Shown piece by piece: positions 25,904 through 35,257 of a stretch of 64,000 bases of DNA. A program made the translations under genes and the position numbers. Position 1 is the stretch's first letter; every line of letters begins with the position of its first letter. Source of the stretch: Stigmatella aurantiaca (GTDB taxonomy: Bacteria; Myxococcota; Myxococcia; Myxococcales; Myxococcaceae); NCBI RefSeq assembly GCF_900109545.1, contig NZ_FOAP01000030.1, forward strand, positions 37,817-101,816. The letters are read 5' to 3'. The notes beneath the pieces are model-generated. The model saw only the letters and a list, made by a program, of their open reading frames with translations, was not told where the DNA came from and did not search any database.

Positions 25904-28180
25904 CTAACGGCACTTCATCTCTTCCCGGCGGGCGGCGATCTTCTCCTCGAGCCCATCGCCGCTGACGGCGTAGTCCGCGGCCGCCTGCAGGTCGGCGCAG
26001 GTTCCTGCGGCCTTGAAGGTCGCCAGCCCTTGCGTGGAGCAGAACCCAACCGCTTTGTTCAGGTCCGTATTGCCCTTGTAGAACTTGAAGCCCAGCTTCC
26101 AGAGGCGGCAGCCGCGGCGCTGGTCCTCGCGCTGCGTCCACACCTTGCCGCTGGAGTAGGCCCGATCCGCGATGTCCTGCTGGATGTTGTGCCGGTAGAA
26201 GGACCGGGCCTCTTCGTACAAGTCCCCCATGAGCCGCTTGTCCAGCTCCAGGGCCTCGTCGAAGGGCTCGGCGGCCTTCTCCACCTCGTCCCGCTGCAGC
26301 AGGGTTCCACCGGTCTTGTAGAGCTGATCCACCGTCGACACGGCGGTGATGAGCTCGTCCGCCTTGCCATGCAGCGACGCCTGCTCGTAGTCGCTGCGCA
26401 GCTTCTGGAGCGTGGCGATCGCCTCGGTGGTGCGCCCGGACCAGTAGTCCAGCATGGCCGCGTACATGAGCTTGTTGGTGTAGAGCGTCTTGAACTTCTC
26501 CTTCACCTTGTTCGCGGGGTTCGCCGTGTCGCCGGGGCCGCTGATGACATCCGACACGGGGCACGTCCAGGGGGGCGCGTTCGGATCCATCCTCCGCCGC
26601 GCGCTGAGGAACTGGACGTAGAGCTTGTCCTTGGGCCGCCACTGCCGCTTGCCCACCCGCCCCTCCAGGGAGAGCGTGAAGCCCAGGGGTGGCTCGAGTT
26701 CCTCGCGCGTGATGTCCTGGCACCAGATGCCCATGTACCGGTCGCACCGGGGCACGGCCGCGCCCCACTGCGAGTCCCGCAGGTAGCGTTTGCAGTCGTC
26801 GAGAGACCGGGCCTTCACCTGCTCCAGCGCCTCGCGGGCCTTCACCTTGGCCAGGCGGAAGTACTGGCTCTCCTTGGGGATCTTCTGGAAGGTGTCGAGC
26901 GCCTCCTCTTCCTTGAGGCGCGACAGGGCCTTCTGCCCCTGGGCGTAATAGGCGGAGGCCTCCTTCTCCACCTTGATCTTCCGGATCAGGTTGTTGGCCT
27001 CGGTGTTGATAGGGTCGATGTTGAGCGCCTTCTCACACGCCTCATCGGCCTTCTGCCACTGGGGCTCATTGCCCATCTCCATGGACGAGAAGGAGCGGCA
27101 CTCGCTCAGCAGCTTCTGAAGCTCCCGGGAAGGGTCCTTCTTGACGGCCACGGGGACGGCGCTCTCCGGGACGGGCGCGGGGCCCGTCAGCTTGGAGACG
27201 ATGCCCACCACCAGCAACATGCCGATGAGCCCGCCCGCCACGGCGAGCAACCGCTTGCGCTTGAGTGGGATGCCCCCCGCCTCCGCCACCGGCTTGTCCT
27301 CGGCCGCGCCGCCTCCCCGGTCGCGCCGGACAGGCACCGCGCCGCGGTCCCGGCGCACGGGCAGGTTGTTCGACTCGCCCGCCTCGTACACCACCTCCAC
27401 CATGCCGAACTGCAGGACATCGCCCGGGGCGATCTCCACGGGCTCCGTCCCGATGACCTCCCCGTTGAGGAGCGTCCCATTGGCGCTGCCCAGGTCTTTC
27501 AGCACCACCTTGCCTTGGGGCGTGCGCTCCACCTCGGCATGCTTGCGGCTGATCGAATCGTCCTCGAGCAGCACGGCCGCGGGGGGCGCACGGCCCACGA
27601 GCAGCTTGCCCTTGAGGGCAAAGGTCTTGTTCGCCCAGGGGCCCGTCAGGCCGCGGAGCACGGGAGCATCGCCCGCGGGGGCCGCCGCGCTGGGGGCAGA
27701 CCGGGCGGGCCGCTTGGGCGCTTCCTCTCCGGCGGGGGCCGATGGCTTCACGCGGGGCAGCGCCCGGGTCGCGCGCGGCGAGCCCTCCTCGGTGCCCAGC
27801 GCGGGAGCAGCCCGCGTCACCTGCGGCTTGTCGGCGCCCAGCGCGGGGGCCGCGCGCGTCACCTGCGCCTTGCGCCCCGCGCTGCTCGGCCGGGTACTGG
27901 CCTTGAGCCGCAGCTCGTAGTCGCCAATGACAATCTGGGACTGGGGCGTCAGCGGCGTGGGCTCGGAGACCCGCCCCGCGTCCACGTAGGTGCCGTTGGA
28001 GCTGTTGAGATCCTCGATGAGGATCGCCCCCTCCTCGGCGAAGACGCGGGCGTGCTGGCGCGACACCCCACCCTCGGTGAGGGGCAGATCATTGCTGTCG
28101 TGGCGGCCAATCTTCAGCTCGCCCGAGAACTCGTGCTCGGTTTCAGTGCCATCGGGATGGCGGACGATCAGGGTGGGCAC
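25904..28180 (-). CDS. Double-FHA membrane protein with TPR-like C terminus
   Basis: 758 residues from GTG. FHA domain 1 covers residues about 1-95 (IGRHDSNDL, VSRQHARV, LNSSNGTYV). FHA domain 2 covers about 175-275 (LVGRAPPAAVLLEDDSISRKHAEV, LGSANGTLLNG). A basic segment and one transmembrane helix (about 310-330, LLAVAGGLIGMLLVVGIV) follow. The C-terminal 420 residues are helical, with TPR-like stretches and many Cys. FHA domains bind phosphothreonine, so Ser/Thr kinase input is likely. It lies five bases after the FHA-CpaF ATPase gene, which suggests it belongs to that secretion machine, perhaps as an assembly factor. Confidence 0.85.
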   Translation of the reverse strand: MPTLIVRHPDGTETEHEFSGELKIGRHDSNDLPLTEGGVSRQHARVFAEEGAILIEDLNSSNGTYVDAGRVSEPTPLTPQSQIVIGDYELRLKASTRPSSAGRKAQVTRAAPALGADKPQVTRAAPALGTEEGSPRATRALPRVKPSAPAGEEAPKRPARSAPSAAAPAGDAPVLRGLTGPWANKTFALKGKLLVGRAPPAAVLLEDDSISRKHAEVERTPQGKVVLKDLGSANGTLLNGEVIGTEPVEIAPGDVLQFGMVEVVYEAGESNNLPVRRDRGAVPVRRDRGGGAAEDKPVAEAGGIPLKRKRLLAVAGGLIGMLLVVGIVSKLTGPAPVPESAVPVAVKKDPSRELQKLLSECRSFSSMEMGNEPQWQKADEACEKALNIDPINTEANNLIRKIKVEKEASAYYAQGQKALSRLKEEEALDTFQKIPKESQYFRLAKVKAREALEQVKARSLDDCKRYLRDSQWGAAVPRCDRYMGIWCQDITREELEPPLGFTLSLEGRVGKRQWRPKDKLYVQFLSARRRMDPNAPPWTCPVSDVISGPGDTANPANKVKEKFKTLYTNKLMYAAMLDYWSGRTTEAIATLQKLRSDYEQASLHGKADELITAVSTVDQLYKTGGTLLQRDEVEKAAEPFDEALELDKRLMGDLYEEARSFYRHNIQQDIADRAYSSGKVWTQREDQRRGCRLWKLGFKFYKGNTDLNKAVGFCSTQGLATFKAAGTCADLQAAADYAVSGDGLEEKIAARREEMKCR

Positions 28181-28185
28181 GCGCG

Positions 28186-29985
28186 CTACTCCTCGCGGAA
28201 GATGCTCATGTTCACGGGGATGCCCTTGCGCTGAAGATCGTCATAGAACTTCGGCACGAACCCGGAGGCCACGAAGCGGCCGCGCACCTTCTGGTCCTCC
28301 GTGAAGCCATCCTGCTTGTAATAGAAGATGTCCTGGAGGGTGACGATGTCGACCTCCATGCCGGCCACCTCGGTGATGAAGCAGATCTTCCGCGTGCCGT
28401 CCGAGAAGCGCGTCTGCTGGACGATGATGTGCACGGCGCTGGCGATCTGTTCGCGGATGGCCTTCACCGGCAGCTCCATGCCGGACATGAGCACCATGGT
28501 CTCCAGCCGCGCGATGGCATCGCGCGGGGTGTTGGCGTGGAGCGTGGTGAGCGAGCCGTCGTGGCCCGTGTTCATCGCCTGGAGCATGTCCAGCGTCTCG
28601 CCGGAGCGGCACTCGCCCACGACGATGCGGTCGGGCCGCATGCGCAGGCAGTTCTTCACCAGGTCGCGGATGGTGATGGCGCCCTTGCCCTCCAGGTTGG
28701 GCGGGCGGCTCTCCAGCTGCACCCAGTGGTCCTGCGGCAGCTGAAGCTCCGCCGCGTCCTCCACGGTGACGATGCGCTCGTCGTCGGGGATGAAGGAGCT
28801 GATGATGTTCAGCGTCGTCGTCTTGCCCGAGCCCGTGCCGCCGGAGATGACAATGTTCTTGCGCGCCTTGACGCACATCTCCAGGAACTCGGCCATCTGC
28901 GCGGTGACGGTCTTGTACTTGATGAGATCCTGGATCTTCAGCGAGTCCTTCTTGAACTTGCGGATGGTGATGCAGGGGCCCTTGAGCGCCAGCGGCGGGA
29001 TGATGGCGTTCACGCGGCTGCCGTCCTTGAGGCGGGCATCCACCAGCGGGCTGGACTCGTCGATGCGCCGGCCGATGGGCGCCACAATGCGCTCGATGAC
29101 GCCGAGCACCGCCTGGTTGGAGGAGAACGTCTTCTCCGACAGGATAAGCTTGCCCTTGCGCTCGATGTAGATCTGGTTGGCGTGGTTCACCATGATCTCG
29201 CTGATCTCATCCGACGCGAGGAACGCCTCCAGGGGCCCCAGCCCCAGCGCCTCGTTGATGACGTCGGTGAGCAGCTCCTCCCGGTCCACGTCCCCCGGGA
29301 GCTCCTGGTCCGCATCCATCTGATCGATGATGTCGCGGATGGCCTTCTCGGTCCGGCGCCACAGCTCCTCGTCGCCGAGCCGGTCCATGTCCATGCGCCG
29401 CAGATCCAGGTATTCGATCAGCCGGTCGTGGATCTCCTTCTGCAAGCGCGTGTAGCGCTCGATGCGCGGGTCCACCTTGCGCTTGTTTCGCGCCATGGCC
29501 GCCGCCAGCGATGCGGGCATGCTCGACTTGGCGGCGGGCTCCGGGGCGGCGCGCGCCGGGGGAGGCTCCTCGTACGGCTCCTCCTCCTCGTACGGCTCCT
29601 CGGCCTGGCCGTCGTCATAGCCCTCGTCATAGGGCTCTTCCTCGGGCGGGTACTCCTCGCCCTGAGCGCCGTCCGCCCCGCGTGCCTCGCCGTCCGGCAG
29701 GGGCTCGACATTGAGGATGTAGTCGCCGATGTAGACCTTGTCGGTCGGCTTGAGCACCATCGGCGCGGCGATCTTCTTGCCGTTCACGAAGGTGCCGTTC
29801 GTGGACTTCATGTCCACGACGATGAACTTCCCGTCCTTGGCGACGATCCGGGAGTGATACTTGGAGACGTTCCCCTTGGCGAGGACGATGTCGTTGTCGC
29901 CCAGTCGGCCGATGGAGATCTCATTCTTCTCGAATTCGATCTGCTCTGAGCCTCCACCCTTCTCGGCGAGCGTGATGAGAAACAT
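28186..29985 (-). CDS. cpaF: FHA-fused CpaF/TadA-type secretion ATPase
   Basis: A 599-residue ATPase; the start at MFLITLAEKG fits the FHA domain boundary. Residues 1-95 are FHA (ISIGRLGDNDIVL, VSKYHSRIV, STNGTFVNG), followed by an acidic Glu/Pro/Tyr linker of about 60 residues. The rest is a type II/IV-like secretion ATPase: LGLGPLEAFLAS, ARLKDGSRVNAIIPPLA, Walker A GGTGSGKTT, VTVEDAAELQLP, and GECRSGETLDMLQAMNTGHDG with TTLHANTPRDA. CpaF proteins drive Tad pili. The N-terminal FHA fusion suggests phospho-dependent control by a Ser/Thr kinase. Confidence 0.95.
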   Translation of the reverse strand: MFLITLAEKGGGSEQIEFEKNEISIGRLGDNDIVLAKGNVSKYHSRIVAKDGKFIVVDMKSTNGTFVNGKKIAAPMVLKPTDKVYIGDYILNVEPLPDGEARGADGAQGEEYPPEEEPYDEGYDDGQAEEPYEEEEPYEEPPPARAAPEPAAKSSMPASLAAAMARNKRKVDPRIERYTRLQKEIHDRLIEYLDLRRMDMDRLGDEELWRRTEKAIRDIIDQMDADQELPGDVDREELLTDVINEALGLGPLEAFLASDEISEIMVNHANQIYIERKGKLILSEKTFSSNQAVLGVIERIVAPIGRRIDESSPLVDARLKDGSRVNAIIPPLALKGPCITIRKFKKDSLKIQDLIKYKTVTAQMAEFLEMCVKARKNIVISGGTGSGKTTTLNIISSFIPDDERIVTVEDAAELQLPQDHWVQLESRPPNLEGKGAITIRDLVKNCLRMRPDRIVVGECRSGETLDMLQAMNTGHDGSLTTLHANTPRDAIARLETMVLMSGMELPVKAIREQIASAVHIIVQQTRFSDGTRKICFITEVAGMEVDIVTLQDIFYYKQDGFTEDQKVRGRFVASGFVPKFYDDLQRKGIPVNMSIFREE

Positions 29986-30075
29986 GGGCGCGGATGGTAG
30001 CAAGCGCCCCCCGTGTGACAAAGGGGGCGCCTCGAATTTCGCTGGCTCCTCCCGCAGGGAGCAAGCGGCCGTGCG

Positions 30076-31533
30076 TCAGTCGAAGATGTTGAAGTTGACC
30101 TCGCTGCGGGCCTGCTTGTAGCGGCTCTTCACGTCCTCGATGATCGTCCGGATCTTGTCGGAGTCCGGGTTGACGATGCGCGGGGTGACGAAGATGACCA
30201 GCTCGCGCTTGGTCGAGTCGAACGCCCGGTTCTTGAACAGCTCGCCGATGATGGGGATATGGCCCAGGCCCGGCAGCTTGGAGACGGCCTTCTGCTCGTC
30301 GTGGCTGAACACGCCCGACAGCACGATGGTCTCCCCGTGGCGCACGGTGACGTTCGTCTTCACCTTGCGGGTGCGGAAGCCCGGCACGGCCGCGGACCCG
30401 CCGATGGACACCGCCACCGAGGTGTCGATCTCCGAGGCCTCGGCCTCGATCTCCGTCTGGATGTTGCCGTTGCGGTCCGCGGTGGGGCGCAGGTTGAGGA
30501 TGACGCCGTAGCTCTTGTACTCCACCGTGAACTGGTTGTTGGTAATGAGCGGGATGGGCACCTGGCCACCGGCCAGGAACTCCGCCTTCTCCCCGCTGGC
30601 GCACACCAGCTTGGGCTGGGCGAGCAGGCGGCCGTAGCCATCGTTCGCCTGGAAGCCGATCGAGAACTCCGAGCCCGCGTTGAAGCCCAGGCCGGCGATG
30701 CCGGTGCTCAGGTTGCCCGGGAACAGCTCCTTGGTGATGGCGGCGGTGGCCGTCGCCGTGCCGGCGATGTCCGTGGGGTAGCGGATGCCGTACCGGTCGC
30801 GGCTGTTGCGGCGGATCTCCACGAACTGCACCTCGGAGAGGATCATCCGCTTGATGCCCACCACCAGCAGGTTCTCCACCTTCTCGCCGATGGCCTTGGT
30901 GATGAGCTCCGCCTTCTGCAGGTCCTGCTGGCTCTCCACCGAGCCCTCCAGGAAGATGGTGGCGCCCACCACGTTGGCCTGCACGTTGCGCAGGCCCGCC
31001 TTCTGGTAGGCCGCGTTGAGGTTCTGCGCCACCAGCTTCTTGGCGTTGGGGGCGATCTTCACGAAGCTCTTCACGTTCGGGTACAGCGAGACCACCTGCT
31101 CGATGCGGTCCGCGTCCTGCGTGGTGTACGCCTGGCCGTCCAGGTAGATGCGGTCGCCCACCATGCGCACCGAGACGCCTTCGATCTCACCGAGCAGCTT
31201 CTTGATCTCGGAGATGATCTCGTTGGGGTCCTGCCGGCGCACCGCGATGAGGTAGGTGACGCGCTGGCCCGAGCCCTTCCAGATGATCAGCGTCGTCTTG
31301 CCCTCGGCCTGGCCGATGATGAGGATCTGGTTGTTGCTGATCGTCTTCACCTCGGCGACGTTCGGATCGCCAAGGGCGATCCGGGAGAGGCCGGGGACGG
31401 AAATCACTCGCTGGGTCCCGACGCCCAGGGCGATGGTGCTGCCGTCCCGTTCCTGTGCGAGCGCGGTGCCGCCCAGAACCAGGAGCAGCAAAGCCCCGAA
31501 CATGCCGGTGTGGTGCGTGAAGCGTGTGAACAT
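30076..31533 (-). CDS. cpaC: CpaC-type secretin (Tad/Rcp outer-membrane pore)
   Basis: The 485-residue protein starts at ATG 31533 with a GAGGGGA site upstream; the longer frame upstream runs into the peptidase gene. A signal peptide ends at ALAQ. The N-terminal domain carries the pilus-secretin N-terminal fold (IALGVGTQRVISVPGLSRIALGDPNVAEV), and a BON-like segment follows (YLDGQAYTTQDADRIEQVVS). The secretin core has GYGRLLAQPKLVCASGEKAEFLAGGQVPIP, EYKSYGVILNLRPT, and VLSGVFSHDEQKAVSKLPGLGHIPIIGELF. It should form the outer-membrane ring. It lies between the prepilin peptidase and ATPase genes. Confidence 0.95.
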   Translation of the reverse strand: MFTRFTHHTGMFGALLLLVLGGTALAQERDGSTIALGVGTQRVISVPGLSRIALGDPNVAEVKTISNNQILIIGQAEGKTTLIIWKGSGQRVTYLIAVRRQDPNEIISEIKKLLGEIEGVSVRMVGDRIYLDGQAYTTQDADRIEQVVSLYPNVKSFVKIAPNAKKLVAQNLNAAYQKAGLRNVQANVVGATIFLEGSVESQQDLQKAELITKAIGEKVENLLVVGIKRMILSEVQFVEIRRNSRDRYGIRYPTDIAGTATATAAITKELFPGNLSTGIAGLGFNAGSEFSIGFQANDGYGRLLAQPKLVCASGEKAEFLAGGQVPIPLITNNQFTVEYKSYGVILNLRPTADRNGNIQTEIEAEASEIDTSVAVSIGGSAAVPGFRTRKVKTNVTVRHGETIVLSGVFSHDEQKAVSKLPGLGHIPIIGELFKNRAFDSTKRELVIFVTPRIVNPDSDKIRTIIEDVKSRYKQARSEVNFNIFD

Positions 31534-31565
31534 CGTACAAGTCCCCTCTGCGCGTCGAATCCGAG

Positions 31566-32102
31566 CTAACCCGCGTTTGAGTGCTGCCACCACATGGCCC
31601 AGAACGTCCCCAGGGCGATAGCCACCCCATAGGGGATATGCCGCTGGGGCGCGAGGGCTTTCTCCGTCCGCAGCAGCCGGGCCCGGACGGCCCACCTGCG
31701 GCCCGCGGAGGCCAGCGTGTCCCAGACTTCGCCCTTCCAGATGAGCGTCACCACGGCCTGGAAGGCGCCCACCAGCGAGATGAAGGCCGCCGCGGCCATC
31801 ACCGCGGGAAACCCCAGCACCGCCCCCACCCCGCCCATCAGCTTGACGTCGCCCCAGCCCATCCGGCCCCGCAGGGCCCCCGGTACCAGCAGCGCCGCCA
31901 GCCCTCCCGCCGACACCAGCCCGCTCACCAACCCCGTCTCCAGATCGCCCACGCCCTCGAACGCCAGGCGCACGCCCAGCGCGAGCGCCATCAGGGGATA
32001 GGTGACGATGTCGAGGATGCGGTAATGCAGGACATCCGTGACAACCGATATCACCAGAGCGGCTCCCAGGACTGTCCACAGTGCGGTCTGAGCAGGCGTC
32101 AT
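31566..32102 (-). CDS. cpaA: Prepilin peptidase, CpaA/TadV type
   Basis: A 178-residue polytopic membrane protease with several hydrophobic helices. The two catalytic Asp are visible: one in TDVLHYRI (near residue 22) and one in GWGDVKLM, the family signature. It lacks the N-terminal methyltransferase domain of PilD, as usual for CpaA/TadV. It would cleave prepilin leaders for the Tad-type machine whose secretin gene follows 32 bases downstream. No prepilin gene is seen nearby, so its substrates lie elsewhere. Confidence 0.9.
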   Translation of the reverse strand: MTPAQTALWTVLGAALVISVVTDVLHYRILDIVTYPLMALALGVRLAFEGVGDLETGLVSGLVSAGGLAALLVPGALRGRMGWGDVKLMGGVGAVLGFPAVMAAAAFISLVGAFQAVVTLIWKGEVWDTLASAGRRWAVRARLLRTEKALAPQRHIPYGVAIALGTFWAMWWQHSNAG

Positions 32103-32203
32103 CGGCGCCTGGCCATCCGTCGTCCAGGCGCCCGGAATAAATCAGGGAGCCCTGCGCGCAGTCAATTGGCGAACAGCCGAAAGCCCCGGAAGCACTCGCC
32201 CTT

Positions 32204-33106
32204 TCAGCGGTAGGCGAAGCGGATCTTCTCGCTGCAGATGAAGAACTCGTCCCCGTGCTCGATGGTCCGCTTCTTGATCCGCTGCTTGTTGAACCAGGTG
32301 CCGTTGGAGGAGCCCAGGTCCTCGATGATGAAGTTGGGCCCCTCGCGGAGGATCACCGCGTGCTCGCGGGAGACCTTGCCAGAGTTGATGACGAGATCGC
32401 AGTGCTTGCCCCGGCCAATGACGAACCGGTCATTGCCGATCTTCTGCTGATCCCCCGACTCGGTGATGAGGTAGAGCGCCGAGCCCTCCTCGTCGGACGG
32501 CTCCTCGTCCAGGGGCTCCTCGTCGGGCGGCGGCTCCTCTTCGTCGCCCATGTTCTCCAGCCCCGAGTCCTCGGGAGGCTCGGGCGGCTCCTCGTCGTCG
32601 TCCACGAGGTCGTCGTCCACCGGCTGGGGCGGCTCGTTCTTGCCCTTGATGAGGCGCTCGAGCTCGGCGGCCGTCTCCAGGACGCGCTCGGCCACCTCGC
32701 GGCGCACCGGATCATTGTCCAGGGCGTTGGCCGAGGGGCGGTCATCCACGGGACGGGAGCCCGAGGGCCGCTGCGGCTCTTCGCGGGGCGGAGGAGGCTT
32801 GGCGGCCATGGGGGCCGGCGCCAGCACGGGCGGGCCACCGGCCTTACCCACCGCGGCGGAGGCTCCGGAGGGACGGGAGGACATCGGCGCGGGCGGGGCG
32901 GACACCACGTTCAGGGGCGCCGGCGTCTCCGCGCGGCCTGCCCTTCCCACCTCGATGAAGCCATTGAGCCGCGCGAACATGAACAACGCCTGGTTGATCA
33001 GCGCATCGCGGTCCGAGCCCATCTGCTGGGCCATCTCTTCAAATGTCTCCCACAGGTGGTCGGCGATGCCGACCTTGCGGGCGGGGCGGGAGTTTTGATC
33101 GATCAT
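32204..33106 (-). CDS. FHA protein with ribbon-helix-helix-like N terminus
   Basis: 300 residues from MIDQNSRPARK. The first 60 residues (HLWETFEEMAQQMGSDRDALINQALFMFARLNGFIEV) look like a ribbon-helix-helix or similar helical module. A Pro/Ala-rich and then Asp/Glu-rich linker fills residues about 65-195. The last 95 residues are an FHA domain (FVIGRGKHCDLVI, VSREHAVIL, LGSSNGTWFN). There is no signal or membrane segment, so it is cytosolic. It sits directly upstream of the prepilin peptidase gene and may be a phospho-sensing partner of the secretion locus. Confidence 0.8.
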   Translation of the reverse strand: MIDQNSRPARKVGIADHLWETFEEMAQQMGSDRDALINQALFMFARLNGFIEVGRAGRAETPAPLNVVSAPPAPMSSRPSGASAAVGKAGGPPVLAPAPMAAKPPPPREEPQRPSGSRPVDDRPSANALDNDPVRREVAERVLETAAELERLIKGKNEPPQPVDDDLVDDDEEPPEPPEDSGLENMGDEEEPPPDEEPLDEEPSDEEGSALYLITESGDQQKIGNDRFVIGRGKHCDLVINSGKVSREHAVILREGPNFIIEDLGSSNGTWFNKQRIKKRTIEHGDEFFICSEKIRFAYR

Positions 33107-33172
33107 CGGTAGCGACTCGGGAAAGAAGCCTAGAGGTAGGAGACGATAGCAGACGCCTCCGGTCTCGCCCAA

Positions 33173-35257
33173 TTACTCATACGGGACCAGACCCGTGGCG
33201 TTGGCCGCGTTGTCGATGACGGACGTCATGTTGAACTGAAGGACGCCATCGGCCGAGGGATAGGCGATGTAGGCATAAGAAGCCCCCGCGACCTGGGTGT
33301 AAACCACGGGGCCCGGGAGGCGGTAGGATGCCAGGCCGGTCCCCGACGAGGTATCGACCGCGAAGACGAAGGGGCGGTAGCCCGACACCGTGCTGACGAC
33401 GAACTGATCTCCCCGCTGGGGGAGCGGCTCGAGGGACTCGCGGTTGATGAACAGGGTGAGGATGGCCCGGAACGCCGGCCGGTTCGGATCGAACCCCACC
33501 GGGGGCCGGAAGAAATAGCCGCCCGGCACCGTCAGCCGCTCCGCCTCCCCATCCCCCAGGCGCCCCACATAGCCCTCGCCGTCGATGTACACCGCGAAGG
33601 GCCGGGTGCCCGCCGCCCGGAAGGAGAAGGTCACCGGGCTTCCGCACTCGGCGGGCAGCGGGGCCGTGAAGGCCACCCCCGTGCCGTCCGGGAGCGCCTC
33701 GGTGCGGGTCACCGTCAGGTTCGTGGCGCAGGCCCCGCCCTCCCCTTCCAGAATGACGAGGTCCTGGGCCTCCACGGTCCGCTGGGTGATGGCCGCCGCG
33801 CCCACCTGGAAGGAGCACCCGGTCCCGGTGCACTGGACGAGGGCGGTGTCCGACAGCGAGCGGCCGGAGAGGCCCGGCAGGACCCCCTGGTACACGAGGC
33901 GGTAGATGCTGTCCGTGGTGGCGCCATCCAGCATCTGGACGTTGATGACTTGGTCCAGGGTGCCGCGGGTCACGGTCCGGGTCTGGTTGGCGGCGTCCAC
34001 ATACGCGCGCGAGCCGACGCGCACCCCCGTGGAGTCGAGATCGAACGGCCGCAGCTTGACCGCGTCGAAGAAGGTGATCTGCCCGTTGGAGGCCGGGACG
34101 ACGCCCACCAGCGGCCGCGCCTGGAACTCGCTCCGCAGCACGAGCCCCTCGGTGGTCTGCTCGGTGCAACGGATTTGAAGCGCGGCCGAGGGCGCGAGCG
34201 TCAGCCCCGTGGGAAGCGCCGTGCCCACCGAGATGGGCTGCATGGGCATCTGCGTGGAGTCCGTGGCGATCTGTCCCGTGACAGCATCCACCGCGAGCAC
34301 GCCCGAGCAGGCCTGCGGGCCGCAGCCGCTCTCGTCGAGCACGCCGAAGATGTACGCGCCCGCCTCGAGCGAGGGCTTGGCGGGCACGGTGGCGTCGAGC
34401 GCGCAGGTCTGCGTCTCGAAGGCCGTCCGCTCGACCCGCGGGTGGGTGGCCAGCAAGCGCACGGGCGCCCCGAACGCGTACTCCTGGAGGGTCTGGCCCG
34501 TGGCCGCATCCCACCGGAACGTGCGGAAGGAGGGCCCCCCCTGGTTCTCACTGGCCACGCGGCGCGTGGCGACGGCGAGGTGCTCCTGGCCGGGATTCTC
34601 CCGCGTGGCGGGCAGCGTCAGCAGCGCGGTCACCGTCTGTCCAGGCAACGAGAGCCGGCTCTCCGGCGCGGGCAGCGCATCGCCCGCCTCCAGGAGGGCC
34701 TCGGGCCCGGGCAGCTCCACCCGGTAGATCGTGGCGCCCTCGGGGCCCTGCGTCGCGTAGTAGAGGGTGCTGTTGCTTCCCCCCCGTGGCCCCCGCGCCG
34801 AGAAGGCCGTGACGAAGCCGGTCACGCTCAGGCGCTTCACTTCCTTGAAGTACTCCGGGGCCGCGGCCACGACGGAGATCTCCTGGGAGCCCGCGCTTCG
34901 CGCGTAGACGTAGGGGCCAGCCGTCTCCTGGCCCAGATCCGCGTCCGTGGTGCCGTAGGCCACGTCCCGGGTCAGGTTGAGGGGCCGCTGCAGCACCGTG
35001 ATGGAGAGCGGTTCGAGCGGGTTGGGCGCCCGGACGAAGTCCCGGGGGCTCGCCCCCAGGTCCAGCACCCGGAGCTCGTTCCGGTCGGACGAGGTGACGA
35101 AGACGTAGTTGCCGACGAACGTGAGATCGTACGTGCCGGCCAGCCCCGCGTCCGTCAGGACCGTCTGCGAGTCGGAGCACCCGCCGAGCAGCCCCGCGCT
35201 CAGCGCGAAGCCCACGGCGAGGAAGCGCTTCAAGGTTCGGCTCACTGCTGCTGACAC
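33173..35257 (-). CDS. Envelope lipoprotein, propeller-like, unknown function
   Basis: A 694-residue lipoprotein with lipobox LLGGC. GTG 35257 is chosen because AGGGGA lies seven bases upstream; GTG 35245 forms a GTGA overlap with the upstream gene and is an alternative. The protein has repeated beta-rich segments (YDLTFVGNYVFVTSSDRNELRVLDL, TLYYATQGPEGATIYRV) that fit a propeller, then domains I do not recognise. It is coupled with the lipoprotein gene upstream and ends 66 bases before the FHA gene. Probably both act together in the envelope. Confidence 0.65.
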   Translation of the reverse strand: MSAAVSRTLKRFLAVGFALSAGLLGGCSDSQTVLTDAGLAGTYDLTFVGNYVFVTSSDRNELRVLDLGASPRDFVRAPNPLEPLSITVLQRPLNLTRDVAYGTTDADLGQETAGPYVYARSAGSQEISVVAAAPEYFKEVKRLSVTGFVTAFSARGPRGGSNSTLYYATQGPEGATIYRVELPGPEALLEAGDALPAPESRLSLPGQTVTALLTLPATRENPGQEHLAVATRRVASENQGGPSFRTFRWDAATGQTLQEYAFGAPVRLLATHPRVERTAFETQTCALDATVPAKPSLEAGAYIFGVLDESGCGPQACSGVLAVDAVTGQIATDSTQMPMQPISVGTALPTGLTLAPSAALQIRCTEQTTEGLVLRSEFQARPLVGVVPASNGQITFFDAVKLRPFDLDSTGVRVGSRAYVDAANQTRTVTRGTLDQVINVQMLDGATTDSIYRLVYQGVLPGLSGRSLSDTALVQCTGTGCSFQVGAAAITQRTVEAQDLVILEGEGGACATNLTVTRTEALPDGTGVAFTAPLPAECGSPVTFSFRAAGTRPFAVYIDGEGYVGRLGDGEAERLTVPGGYFFRPPVGFDPNRPAFRAILTLFINRESLEPLPQRGDQFVVSTVSGYRPFVFAVDTSSGTGLASYRLPGPVVYTQVAGASYAYIAYPSADGVLQFNMTSVIDNAANATGLVPYE

